From contig NC_083599.1 in assembly GCF_020882245.1 (NCBI RefSeq), positions 81,029,422-81,093,421 on the forward strand: a stretch of 64,000 nt of DNA, written 5' to 3'. The stretch comes from Rhopalosiphum padi (lineage: Eukaryota > Arthropoda > Insecta > Hemiptera > Aphididae). Numbering within the stretch: position 1 is the first letter of the stretch; the number at the start of each line of letters is the position of its first letter. The translations under genes and the position numbers were made by a program. The notes under the pieces are model-generated. The model was not told the DNA's origin and ran no database searches. It saw only the letters and a program-made list of their open reading frames with translations. Of this stretch, positions 10,690 to 21,687 are shown piece after piece.

Positions 10690-11640
10690 ATTACTACATT
10701 ATTACAAATTTAATTTTAAAACCAATAATTCTTCAATTTCATGCATTACGGCCTGGGAACTCGCAGCATTTAACTGTATAAATTTAATTGGCGTTTCAGG
10801 TGGTTGGACACCAATCGCCCGGGCAAGACTGCTACCCCGCTACCCGACTGTCCTGCCGTTCCTTGCGTGGTATCAGGCTCGTTTTGAGCTTGCGTGTGTA
10901 CGAAGACGCCGTCAGGACCGTTAGTCATCATGTCCGGCACCAGATCACCTAAAATGGCTGGTTCAATATTTACATTGCGCGGGGCTTTCGCCTCGAATTT
11001 GACCTTTCGAGCTCGGGTGAGCTTACGCCTTCTAAAATTCTTTTTGTTCTTTCACCTGGCCTTAGAAGCCGAGGCTTTAGTCGCGGTACCGATGACCGAA
11101 GTAGCGGCTACGCAACCATTAGAACAGTTAGCATTTATGGGGCCGCTCAGCACCGATTCCGTTCCTAAGAACGACGCAAAAAGGGGGGACCCTGAATCCG
11201 AGATTCCCCCAAGGTTGTCTTTGTTATTTCTTGCATCAGTCATAGGTGGTCTGTATAGGAAAGTTTCGACCAGGTCACCGATCTCCCCATTAACACGGCT
11301 AGCGGTCCGAGGTTTAACTCCACCTCGAGAGACGCCGAAATCTGGAGCGGAGTGCCAACTCTGACCGGCTATTGTACCACTCATCAGCCTCAGTACAGCC
11401 GAAAAGTGGTGATGCTACGGGTACCCGGGTGTACGGACCCATGCAGGAACCCGCTTTCTAGCCTTTTCTAGCTAAACCACAACCCCAGAGCCCACGGTGT
11501 TGTTGGGCCTCAGTGTCGGGGCACGAACCTTGCAGCCGTGAGGCTCCCCGACTCCGCTGTACGGGTTTATGCTCGGGACTGGTATTTAAACGCAGACCCA
11601 ACCCCACCCCCGATCGGTGGTTACTCAGGTTGCGTGTGGT
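10690..11640 (-). pseudogene. R1-clade LINE piece a: ORF1 part and first codons of ORF2
   Basis: This is GC-rich relative to its surroundings. On the minus strand an open frame runs 11384-11052 (MSGTIAGQSWHSAPDFG...) and continues with changes of frame to about 10830, in a gag-like low-complexity style. Near 10790-10730 the sequence reads PIKFIQLNAASSQAVMHE, which looks like the start of the R1 endonuclease ORF. It is then truncated into an AT-rich (TAA)n-like tail at 10640-10690. The assignment to R1 rests on that endonuclease start and on the neighbouring R1 pieces. The gag-like part was not recognised on its own. Confidence 0.45.
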
Positions 11641-11649
11641 CATCATGCC

Positions 11650-13817
11650 CATCCCAGAATTCTGGACCCTGTGTGAATGTAGGTTCCGCTACTGTAGTAG
11701 ATCCTGGTGTTGTTGTATGTCATTTATCCTCTCCTGTGCTCTTCTTATCTCCTTTGCTGTGAGATAGGTTTTCGCAAAGATTGAAAGGGCATCCCAAGAC
11801 TTCCTGTGACGCATGTACTCCTCATTCTCAAATGGCCATGATATGCCAAGTTTTTCCATTGGAGCCCTGAGCTTGGTCCTTTCCGTGTTAGCCAGACGGC
11901 AGTCTTCAAGTACGTGTTGGGCTGTCTCTTCTTGGTAGCCGCATCCGCACTTGTGATCCTCGGCTAGTTTAAAGCGGTCCAGTTTACCGTTAAAATCCCC
12001 GTGGCCGGACAGAATTTGGGTTACGTAATGATATTGTTTGATATCGGGTTTAGCATTCTTGTTCGTACGTTTGGTATGAAACTATGTGGCCATCTGTTCT
12101 TGTCTGACTGCCATTGTTGGAGGCATATCTCTTCCACCTCTTGCCGTGGTAAGCCAATTTCTATGTTTATTCTCATCTCAATGCTTAGGTGTATAGGTGG
12201 TGCCCCTGCAATAACCTGTAAAGTTCTTGTTGATATGGTTTTGTATGCCCCTGTGACTGCCAGTAGTGTCCTTCGCTGGGCACCATCCAGTTTAGCCTTT
12301 ATTTTCGAGTTTGTGCTCGGGTGCCACGTGCTGGCCCCATATGTAAGCCTGGGTACTGAGACCGACTTGTACAGTATCATTGCCAGCGCAGATGACACGC
12401 CCCACTTCGATTTCCTGACTCCTTTCAGTCTGGAGAACATATCGACGCTGGAGTCCAGAAGTTGCAATGCATGTCTCCCAAAGGTGAAGCCTGCGCCCAG
12501 TTGCAGTTCCCTTTAATTATTATTACAACTGCCGCGTGCTTCCAACAACTTGGGAAGATTACCTAATCGAGAAAATCATTTACCAGTCGGAGGAAGTCAT
12601 CTTCGATGACTGGCCAGGCGGCTTTGATAATCTTTGCCGTAATTCCATCTGAGCCTGGCACGCGGTACTTCTGTCTCTACATTATTAGTTTGAGGTGTTT
12701 TCTCTGCTAATGCATAGGCTATGAGCAGGATAGTGTCTGGGTGATTGTGGGGTCACTGGAGCAGGGTCATCCTCCGAGTACGGAATGAGTTCATCTATCA
12801 GTAATTCTATCGTGACTGCAATATTGCTTGTATGTGTGCCATCTTGGCGTGTCAGTACGGTTGGTATCTTTGCCGGTTGCCTACATTTGATCAGCCACTT
12901 GCCCACTTAGTGAGCTTTCCCCATACGTTACTGCCGCTTATGGATTCTTGCACAAACTTTATCCAGATTTCATTTTTAGATTTCCATATGTTAGCTACAT
13001 GTATGTTTCTGGCTTCTTTGAAAGCGATCCTTGTCTCTGGTGTCATAGCCCTCAGCATACGTCTTTTAGCCGTGTTGACAGCTGACATAGAAGCTGCTAT
13101 AGTATCATTCCACCACAGAGGTTTTGAGGTCTTCCTTTTGCCTTGTTTGGGCAAGACCTGCATGTAAGCTTCCGATATGCTATCTGTAAGGCAACATCGT
13201 CCGGTGTACCGTTTAGGGGCCGCTCCCCAAGCTTTATCTTTATTGCATTCTGTAATTTGGTAGCATCAGTCTTGTTGTCCTGGAATCTCTTTTTATAAGA
13301 TGCAGGGATCATAGTCACTTCATCAGCCAGGATAAACGTTATCAGGGAGTGGTCACTTGAGGTTACGGAATCTAGAATGGCCCAGTCCAGAACTTTGCCG
13401 CTTAATTCTCTCGTGAGGGTCACGTCAACGTTGCTGTTTCCTCTACCGCCGTGAAAGGACCAGCCAGAGTTCGGGCGGTTTTCTACATCTAGGTTTAAGG
13501 ATGTTATCATTTGCTCAATCAGCCATCCCTAATTGTTTCTTCTATGATCGTTCCACAATGGCGAGAAGGCATTTACGTCAATCCCCAGGATGGCTCTTCT
13601 TTCTAGGAATTGGTCTATATGACAGATCTCATAAACGAGGGAGGCCGTATCACTGCGGAATTGAAAATAGCTAGAGACAATGTCTACCGGAACTTGACCT
13701 GGGTGCGAAACGCTTAACACCACTGTACTTACCGTAGATAATTTTGTTTGTGGATGATATACAAGCAATCGTAAAATACGACAATGGCGGCCCAAACTCC
13801 ATGCAATTCATTTGTCA
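11650..13817 (-). pseudogene. R1-type ORF2 with palm-domain deletion
   Basis: The endonuclease region contains FLERRAILGIDVNAFSPLW (near 13600) and TSSDHSLITF (near 13350). Linker and finger regions follow, with KPLWWNDTIAASM (13110) and a PGSDGITAKIIKAAW-like segment near 12620. Near 12520 the sequence reads WKHAAVVIIIK and jumps directly to LQLGAGFTFGRHALQLLDSS, a thumb motif normally far downstream. The whole catalytic palm is therefore absent and the frame shifts at the junction. The rest (SVDMFSRLKG, TYGASTWHPS) and a CGCGYQEETAQHVLEDC zinc knuckle near 11930 complete the C-terminus. Confidence 0.8.
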
Positions 13818-13951
13818 GAGATTTTACATCGTGGATGGAACTATCCTCAAGGTCAGATAATCTTCCAAATCGAGTGTATGGTTCCTGGATAATAGCGACG
13901 ATAATATGAACGTAACTCAGTTGATACGGCCATGGATCTTACCATGTTTAT

Positions 13952-15463
13952 TTACATTATTTTTAAGCGGATGTTATTCATGGCTGGGAAGCGCAGGTTG
14001 TGATCTGTAGTCCGTAAGCCGTAGGACGCCCTTAATCTCTGAGCCCAAATCCTGCATTCCTTCGACATGGTGAGGTATTTTTCGCCGCAATGTAAGCATA
14101 CTGGTGCCTTATCATTATTCTCGCATTTACTGCGTTCGTGCCCCATCTCGGCACAATGATGGCAGGTTATGTCCTTGGTGTATTCCTTGGTGGCATGGTC
14201 CAGTGCCAAGCTCCTTCTGAAGTGTGATGCAAATACGTAGGGTCTCGGGAAGGTGGATACAAACCCGATAAAGGTGCGCTTATTGATTAGGGATGTATAG
14301 ACCGTGGGCACAACTCCCACTACCCAGTCTACCACGTCTCGGTTTCTAGCACCGCATTTGAATATTGGCTTGATATCTGCTTGTGAGGCCTTATCTAAGT
14401 TCAGATTTTGATGAATCATTGAGCTCGCTATAAACTCCGCTGTATACTAAGATGGTATGTTTTTTATCCTCACCTTAGCGCATGACTCTACTATATTCAA
14501 GCCGTCCTTTCCACTTATGTCCTTGATAGCCTTGACAGTATCTGCATCTGTTGATAACACTACATAGTCACCACTAGGTCTGCCTCGTGCCCGTTGGATG
14601 TTAGTCTGCTTATGCGAATTTGGAATTCATTTATAAGCTGATTGGCTTTTTGGAGTTCCGAGGTCAAGTTTTTGTTCGCACTAATAACTTCGACCGCTTC
14701 AAAAGCTACTTTCTTGGTATGAACCAGTATCTCAGTTAGGAAGTCCTCCATTCCGAAAGCCCACTTTTACCGATTTTTGTCCACCCTATCATGTCCGATA
14801 TGTAAGTCCTATTGTTACTCAACGTATTGTCCACATTATTTAAGGCGGGTTCTATGGATCCATATGATACCTGGGAACAGGTTTCAGGGCTGTTTGATTT
14901 GAACGTTTGGCTCGTTTTTTGTGTCCTCCCAGGTGCCGGAGTCAATATCCATGTCACATTCCGACATGTTGTCGTCGCGGTTTTCGTAATTTCCATCTCG
15001 TAGCCGGAGGGGGACATTGTCATGACCATATGGTCATGTCAGGTGCAAGCGTGGCCGGTTTCTGGACGTTGTCGTGGTCTTTGGCTGGTCTAGCCGGTGT
15101 CATATGTGTGGGGGCACCACTTCGCTTGCCCTTGCATGGTGAAGAAGGGTACGGCAGGGCTACCGACACTGTTCCAACTAGCTCTGCGGTTTCCGAGGCC
15201 GCTGAGCCGGTAACATATTGAAGGTTTATCAGGCCGTTCATATGTGATTTGAGGTTTACTCTGCATTTTATCCCTACTGCCAGGTTTGAAAGCCTCTTAG
15301 TGACTGAGTGGAGACTCAACCAGGCGGGGTCACCACAGCAAGGCGGACCTTCGTCGACCCCGAGTATATAGGGACATGAAGTTCCAAGTATGGACAGAGT
15401 CCTTCGCTCCGCAAGAAAAGTATGTGATCCTAGACTCGTCCGCCTTCTTTCCGAGGAAAGCAT
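13952..15463 (-). pseudogene. R1-type ORF1 (gag-like) with zinc knuckles
   Basis: Three frames together carry an R1-type ORF1: an N-terminal region (15463-15020), a middle segment (15029-14736), a coiled-coil-like stretch of helix-forming residues (14751-14560), and a C-terminal part (14419-13952). The C-terminal part has CHHCAEMGHERSKC followed by CLHCG, i.e. CCHC zinc knuckles that bind element RNA. Frame changes occur at about 15025, 14745 and 14450-14550, so it is not translatable in full. Confidence 0.7.
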
Positions 15464-15604
15464 ACGGCAGCGTCAGATGAAAACAGTTGTAAGGCTGTTC
15501 ACCACGCCCAAGCAAAGAGTTTTTACACTCCATGCTTGAGAGTGGAGTTTCAAAATGACTACCAGTTTGGTTTCGAGATGTATTAAATCTCTATACTGAC
15601 CGCT

Positions 15605-17689
15605 TGAGGCGTAGGGAAATTGGCGCTCCCATCACCTGGTACTAAAGTATCGCAATAGCCCCTTGCTGGTGGAAAGTTCCAGGCGAACGATTCCAGCAAG
15701 GAGAGGGGAGAAATCCCCCAACCCGTTGGGCCCTCCATTAATGGGGGTTTGGTGTGAGGCTAACCACCTCACACAGGAAAAAATATGGGTTCCAGAACAA
15801 CACAAAACCAAGCCTCGGATGAAAAACTATTTTGATAAGTTTAATCTCGGAACCTGGAATGTGCGATCGCTGTACATAGCGGGCGCACTAACAGTTGTAG
15901 AAGCTAATTTAGAACGATATGGAATTGCAATAGCAGTAATTCAAGAAGTTAGATGGACAGGAGAAGGAAATTTAAAATCAAAGAAACATACTATCTTTTA
16001 TAGTGGTGGACAAAGACATGAGCGAGGAGTAGGATTTATTGTTAGCAATGAATACTTACCATACATAAAAAGATTTGAGCCGTATAATGACAGACTATGT
16101 TATATCCAAGTTGAATGTAAACATATGAATTTAATACTGATAAATGGCTATGCACCTACAGAAGACAAGCAACAAGACGAGAAAGAAGCTTTTTATGAAG
16201 ACCTGAACACGATATTCGAATCAATTGCCAAAAGCCAACCGAAGATTATCCTTGGAGATTTCAACGCTAAAATAGGAAAAGAAAGCCTCCATACTCATTC
16301 TAATGAAAATGGAAACCGACTAATTAACTTTGCAATCTCTAAAGGACTAAGGATAAGTAGCACGTGTTTCCCACACAAAAACATCCATAAAGAAACATGG
16401 GTCTCACCCGGAGGTAGTACCAAAAACCAAATTGATCATATCATGACAGATTTGAAGATAAACAATATTATAGAAGATGTCAGGAGCCATCGTGGAGTGT
16501 CTGCTCAGTCAGACCACTTCTTAGTTAAAGCTAAAATACAAATTAAACTACCTCGTAAATGGAGAAAAAGAATAATAATAGAAGAAAAAGTTGATATAGA
16601 TAACATAAAAAACTCTGAAATGTTAAAAGAATACAAAAATAAACTAAAGAACAAATTAAAGGACGGAATAGAGGCAGAAAATATTGAAACCCGTTGGAAA
16701 AAATTAGAGGGAATAATAAAAACAACTGCTTTGGAACACCTAGGAAAAAAGAAAAAAGTACAAAAGCATAAATGGTTTAACGATAAGTGTCAAAGCGCAA
16801 TTGAAGAAAGGGATAAAGCGAGATCATTGATGCTTACAAACCCAAACACAGAAAACAATAACAATTTTGCCCAGAAGCTAAGAGAAGCTAAACGTATAAT
16901 AAGAAGGGAAAAACGATTATGGGAAAAGGAAAGATTAAAACAGATTGAAGACAACAGGATGAACCCGAAATTCTTCTTCAAACAAACAAAAGAATTAAAA
17001 ACGGGGTATAACCCCAGAACAGAAATAATGAAAGAAGAAAATGGAGAACTTGTAACAGAAGGAGAAGAAATTGCAAAACAGTTTGGGAAAGTGTTCGAGG
17101 AACTACTCAACCCACAAACGCACCAAGACCATACGCAAATTGAGTACTATACAGCAGAACCTGAAGACGTAGAACCAACGGACGACGAAGTTAGAATTAC
17201 CATAAACACACTTAAAAACAATAAATCGCCAGGTGAAGATGGCTTAGCTTCAGAACTCTTTAAGTATGGTGGTGAGGAACTAATAAGAAAAGTAGGGAAT
17301 TTAATCAGAGATGTATGGCATAAAGAAGAAATACCAAAAGAATGGCAACTAGCAATAATATGTCCAATTTATAAAAAGGGAGACAGGTCAAGCTACCAAA
17401 ATTACCGAGGAATATCGTTGCTAAATACAATGTACAAAGTATTGTCAGGTCTCATACTAAACAGTATAAAACCTTACATAAAAGATATCATTGGAGACTA
17501 CCAATGAGGTTTTATGAGTGGTAAATCCACTTGGCAGGCCGAAACAAAGGTGGATCGACAAAGTGGAGAAGAACTTAGCAGATATCGGAATACGAAATGG
17601 AGAAACAATAGCACAAGACAGAGACAGATGGAAGCAAGTTTGTGTTGCGGTAATGGGCCTCAATGGCCTTTAAAAAGAGAAGAAGAAGA
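15605..17689 (+). mobile_element. RTE-type LINE (CFDP2-like), internally deleted, with target duplication
   Basis: It is flanked by the direct repeat ATACTGACCGCT at 15593-15604 and 17690-17701, so both ends are defined. The 3' end is an AAGAAGAAGA run, typical of RTE elements. It carries one long open frame for endonuclease plus the first part of reverse transcriptase, then jumps to the last 45 codons of the C-terminus. It is inserted between two minus-strand R1 pieces. Confidence 0.9.
15663..17507 (+). pseudogene. RTE endonuclease-reverse transcriptase, palm deleted
   Basis: The frame starts at ATG 15663. The endonuclease domain begins near 15840 with FNLGTWNVRSLY and contains VIQEVRWTG, ILGDFNAKIG, NQIDHIM and SDHFLVKAK, all expected apurinic-type endonuclease residues. 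A lysine-rich linker leads to the start of the reverse transcriptase (NKSPGEDGLASELFKYGG, PIYKKGDRSSYQNYRGIS). At 17505 the family's YQCGF is YQ-TGA-GF. After GKST at about 17534 the frame jumps to the C-terminal WIDKVEKNLADIGIRNGE in another phase, ending TAA near 17674. The catalytic palm (FADD) is gone, so it is an endonuclease-only relic that could make a 614-residue product. Confidence 0.88.
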
Positions 17690-17701
17690 ATACTGACCGC
17701 T

Positions 17702-18430
17702 GGCGAGGCCGCGGAACTATCCAACCCGCTACTTAATATGGTTTAAGTAACCGCCAGGTAATATACTCCCACCGGCAGAGTGTTTGTGTTCTCGGTTGAA
17801 TACTCACCGTTAACCTTCGCCTGATCAGCATTCGATCAATAATCACTTCCGTCATTTTCATGACTGCCACTACGAATCCGATCCCAGACGTCCCACCAGG
17901 TTTCCCCGATGCTTGGTTCCAGACGTTGTTCCAATAGTACTTATCCTTAATAATATTAGGCGTCTAAAGTGCGACGTTTCGGCCAGAGGTCCATCGTTGC
18001 CTAAAGCTAGGACATTCGCCTCCCTACTATTTTCTTTTGCAGATACACGAGGGCTAGTGGTTGGCCCATGACGCCACACTCGCGGGTCAAACAGTAGTCA
18101 TGATCCCTCATTTTAATTTTTAATAGAGTGAATGCCTTATTCTCCATGCTCCGCCTAGCGTGTACAAGTCCAAGGACCCGTGCATCTACCACGCGCACCT
18201 AGTGTAAACACGTTGTGACTGGTTAATAAGCAACAGATCTTGCCCCGAGGAGTAGTTTCCGCTTTATTCTAAACCATCCTATCCAGACAATACTGCACCT
18301 CGTATCCCAGATGCCTACTCAGTCCTTTGGGACGAGATACGGCCGCTAGGAGCAGCAGACATCAACCCCGTAGAGTTTATTCACACCACTCCGATTCGCC
18401 GAGCTTTCACCACCGTCACGCATCCTAGAC
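17702..18430 (-). other. GC-rich 3' untranslated region of R1 piece c
   Basis: No frame resembles a known protein. The base composition matches the R1 coding piece immediately upstream on the minus strand (18440-20050), so it is probably that element's 3' UTR. The RTE element has split it from whatever followed. Confidence 0.4.
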
Positions 18431-20370
18431 GCCTTCAGCTCACTCATAAACCCCTCGAAACTCTTCACAGAGCTCCGGGGAGTCCACAAGAAAGTAAAAC
18501 CCGCACGGCCACTGTTGGTCTCTCAACTCCACTAGGTATATTAGTGCCTTCTTAGCGCCCACTACTGCTTCGCACTCGAACATGACGTATTCCATCGTGT
18601 CCAAGTTCCCGCATAGCTGACATTCGTCGGTATATGACTTAGAGAAGCGTAGGAGGTAAGACATGAATCCACCATGCCCCGTAAGGAACTGGGAAGAATC
18701 ATGGTCCACTTCCACCCAACTTCAACCTTTCTTTTACACTTGGGAAGTAGCTATATGTGAGTCTACCCTTCTCACTAGCCTCCCACCGTGATTTCCATTC
18801 GGAAATTCCTTCCTCCTCTACCCTTGTTACCTAATCCCTCCCGTGCCTTAACCTTCTACTCCTAGCCAAACGACTTCATTGTCTCGCTGTCAAGTCCAGC
18901 GGTAGAACCCCAGTCAGCACAGTCAGGGCCTCCGTAGTTGTAGTACGATATGTTCCCGTTACCGCCAAGAGTGCACCCCTCTGAGCGCTCAACAGCAGAT
19001 GTTTCATCGTACAATCGCCGACGGTTTCAACCCACACTACAGCCCCGTAAAGCGGTCTCGGCACAAACACCTAAGTATAATCTGCCCGTCGTCCGCCCCA
19101 CTAAGGCCCCAGGTTGAGGCTACTATCCGTCGGATCCTCTGAAACATTGGAGCCGCTTTCCCCGCTACTTTCCTTATATGGTTTCTGAAACTCCACCTAT
19201 CATTCAATGTAACACCGAGATAAACCATCTCCGTTACCTCCAATATCCTCTTCCTGTTCATCCTAACCGTGTAAGGTGGAGTCAGTCTCCCTTTCAGACA
19301 CATGACTTTCGTCTTTGCCTTTTGAGAAGGTCAACTTCATACCACCTACCCAAGATCCTGCTCTTTTTAAGCTGGGACTCTGTCTTTCGGATAACCTCCG
19401 ATCTTGTTTCCCCAGCTATCATCAGCAATGCGTCATCCACGTAGCCGATGGATAGTTCCCCTTCCGATTCGTCAAGACTCAGTAAAGAGTCCATCAAAAT
19501 GTTCCAGAGTTCTGGTCCAAACTAAGATCTTTGAGGATAACCCTTGGACAGCCTAATCTTGCTTCGCCCCGTCGGTACTGTGATACAGGCGTATCTGCCC
19601 CCTAGATAATCCCGTTTTATCTCACACAACCTCTCCGTGGCTCTCAACCTTTTCAGATAATGCAATAGAGCCGGCCCCCAAGCATTGTTGAACGCTCCCG
19701 AAATGTCCAAAAACACTTCAAGAACATACTTCTCTGCCCGGCTTTCGGACCCATTCCTCATTCTCAATATTGCATCGGTTATAGATATGTACTCTCTAAA
19801 GCCATATTGATTATCACTCATACTCGGTCCTATTATTTCCCTAAGTCTTACACAAATCAGATACTCCAATGCCTTAACAGCACTGGAAGTAAACTGATCG
19901 GGCGGTATGACTTCGGGTCAGATTTGTCCTTGTCGCGATTTTTCAACAGAGGTACCACCATAGCTTTCTTCCACGGGCTATTCTCCAACACTCGTTGAAA
20001 AGAGTGATAACTATTTCCGCTATCACTAGGAACGCCACTCTGAGAATTCTGGCTGTTAGGCCGTCGTCTCCCGGAGCTTTGTCACTTCCCATGCAACAAA
20101 TGGCCCTCTTTACCTCCTCCTGAGAAAATTCCTCTCAGTAACCGCTATCACTTTCCCCACTCCAGGCCGTTTGTTCAGTTTCTTCTAGTCGCACTCCCGT
20201 TTCCTCTCGTAGTCGTTCGTGCTCTTCGGTTTCACCGTCAATAGTGTCCGGAGGGATTAAGGTTTTAATCAGTAAGTCAAAGGTGTCAACCAGGCCCACC
20301 TTGCAGCCACCCCCTCCTTTCGGAGAGTTGCAAGCACACCGCGCGAGACTCGAAACGGGGGTTAAAGAAA
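18430..20370 (-). pseudogene. R1-clade LINE piece c: reverse transcriptase and C-terminus
   Basis: Minus-strand pieces in changing frames carry reverse transcriptase motifs. NQYGFREYISITDAILR and VLEVFLDISGAFNNAWGPA lie at 19869-19522, and the active-site motif SIGYVDDALLMIAG lies at 19497-19294. A thumb region follows (MVYLGVTLNDRWSF; PRPLYGAVVWVE), then a terminal CQLCGNLDTMEYVMFEC zinc knuckle at 18440-18715. YVDD in place of FADD is typical of the R1 clade. Upstream of about 20150 only decayed finger-domain sequence remains, and the 5' half is missing. At least five frame breaks occur. Confidence 0.8.
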
Positions 20371-20384
20371 AGTTCTTATTTCAC

Positions 20385-20575
20385 TGATTGCGCCCACGTG
20401 GTCTGCGATCCGACGAATATAAATTTTTTTCACGAGTGATGACTGATTATTCAACGCTCAAACGACAACATTCGATTCTAACATTTTTTCTTACTTTCGA
20501 CGCCAGGAGGTCAGACAATCCGCCGGAGGCGGATTCCGCAGCCGGGTATCGATTTACACCGGTAGACGGCTGATA
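20385..20575. repeat. Dispersed repeat, copy 1 (pairs with 31405-31605)
   Basis: The segments TGCGCCCAC-TGGTCTGCGATCCGAC and CTTTCGACGCCAGGAGGTC...ACAATCCGCC recur in altered form at 31405-31605. Inside lies a perfect 19-nt palindrome, AATCCGCCGGAGGCGGATT (about 20518-20536). No coding capacity is apparent. The repeat may be part of a transposon 5' region, since the second copy leads directly into a MULE fragment. Confidence 0.55.
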
Positions 20576-21167
20576 GCTAGACACTCAAAAGTATACGTCT
20601 CAATCTCGACTTTCAAAAACTTTTCACATTCGAAAGATGACCGCCAAACCATCGACAACTTATCATCATCCCGATAGAAGACTCGCAGTATTACCAATCA
20701 GTGGTACCAACACCGCTGACTTATTACCGCCAAATCTTTCTTTTTTTGAAAACTTTCCGCTTTCAAGCTCTTCCATCCGTCCTAGGGTATTGACTTACAG
20801 CGATTTTCACCCAAAGCGAGGCACACGGGTGCTAGTCTTATATTATAAAACGCGTGAGGCTTCGCCCGAAACCCACTTGAGTGCGCTTCCTGTACTAACC
20901 TTAGTTCCGATAACGGAAAAAAGAATGCGCTCTGGTCGCCGCGGCCCGCCGTTATCGTGCCAGTCCGGTTATCAAACCGACGACGTTGGACGACTATACG
21001 ATTATTACTATTATATGTTAATATTACACACTTTTCTACGGATTTTATAGCTTTTTCCGAGTTTTTCCGTATTCGCGTAGAATACGCTTTTATTATACGT
21101 ACCAAAATTCTGTCGTGTGTTCGCGAAGAGCGATTGGGCGTGAGACTAAAGTCGTTTAATACATATA
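20576..21167. other. Moderately GC-rich segment, no recognised gene
   Basis: A plus-strand open frame (20637-21050, 137 codons) has no recognisable domain or motif, and its composition (prolines and serines up to a YDYYYYM run) does not look like a conserved protein. I treat it as chance. The segment ends at the hAT target duplication TATATATA (21168-21175). Confidence 0.4.
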
Positions 21168-21687
21168 TATATATACAGTGTTGGGTAAATTACTTTTAAA
21201 AAGTAATAAAGTTACTTTACTCGTTACTTAGAGAGAAATGTAATAAAGTTACTTTACTCGTTACTCAAATAAAATTGTAATGAAATTACTTTACTTTTCA
21301 AATAGAAAAGTAACTACGTTACTTTCTCGTTACATTTTTTTTTTTTTTTTATAATTTTTTTTTTAATTGCTTAGCTATTATCATTTAAAAAGCAAAGGAA
21401 CTAGAAATACACTTCCTACAGAAGATATGGTATAATTTGAAAAAGATGTACCTACAGTTAATAACATAAATACATACCTAACAATATTAATTACTTATAA
21501 CTTTTAAGTTATAATTATTAAAAATAGAAGTAATAAATTGTACATATGAATATTCGGTCATTACTCATTACTAATAAAGATATTAGATAAGTTTATTATT
21601 TTGTCGCAACTCACAACACTATATAAAAATAAATAAATAAATAAAAACCTTTTTTTTTTATTCATTTTTATTATACAATATTATTAT

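Larger units (their letters stand above)
11650..15592 (-). mobile_element. R1-clade LINE piece b, internally deleted
   Basis: GC-rich minus-strand element with ORF1 (15463-13952), endonuclease (13817-13097), the N-terminal reverse transcriptase region (12906-12514) and the C-terminal region (12512-11650). The reverse transcriptase palm with its catalytic motif is missing, deleted at about 12513. Many frameshifts and stops occur. It lies head-to-tail with pieces a and c, and the junction with c is interrupted by an RTE element. Confidence 0.8.

Noticed and set aside
10894..15221. Long plus-strand open frames (for example 10894-11364, 12001-12516, 14907-15221)
   Set aside because: They overlap minus-strand R1 coding pieces in antisense and show no domain; GC-rich composition makes chance open frames long.
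20637..21050. A 137-codon plus-strand frame that might be a gene
   Set aside because: No motif, odd composition and no splice or promoter support; placed between a repeat and the hAT end.
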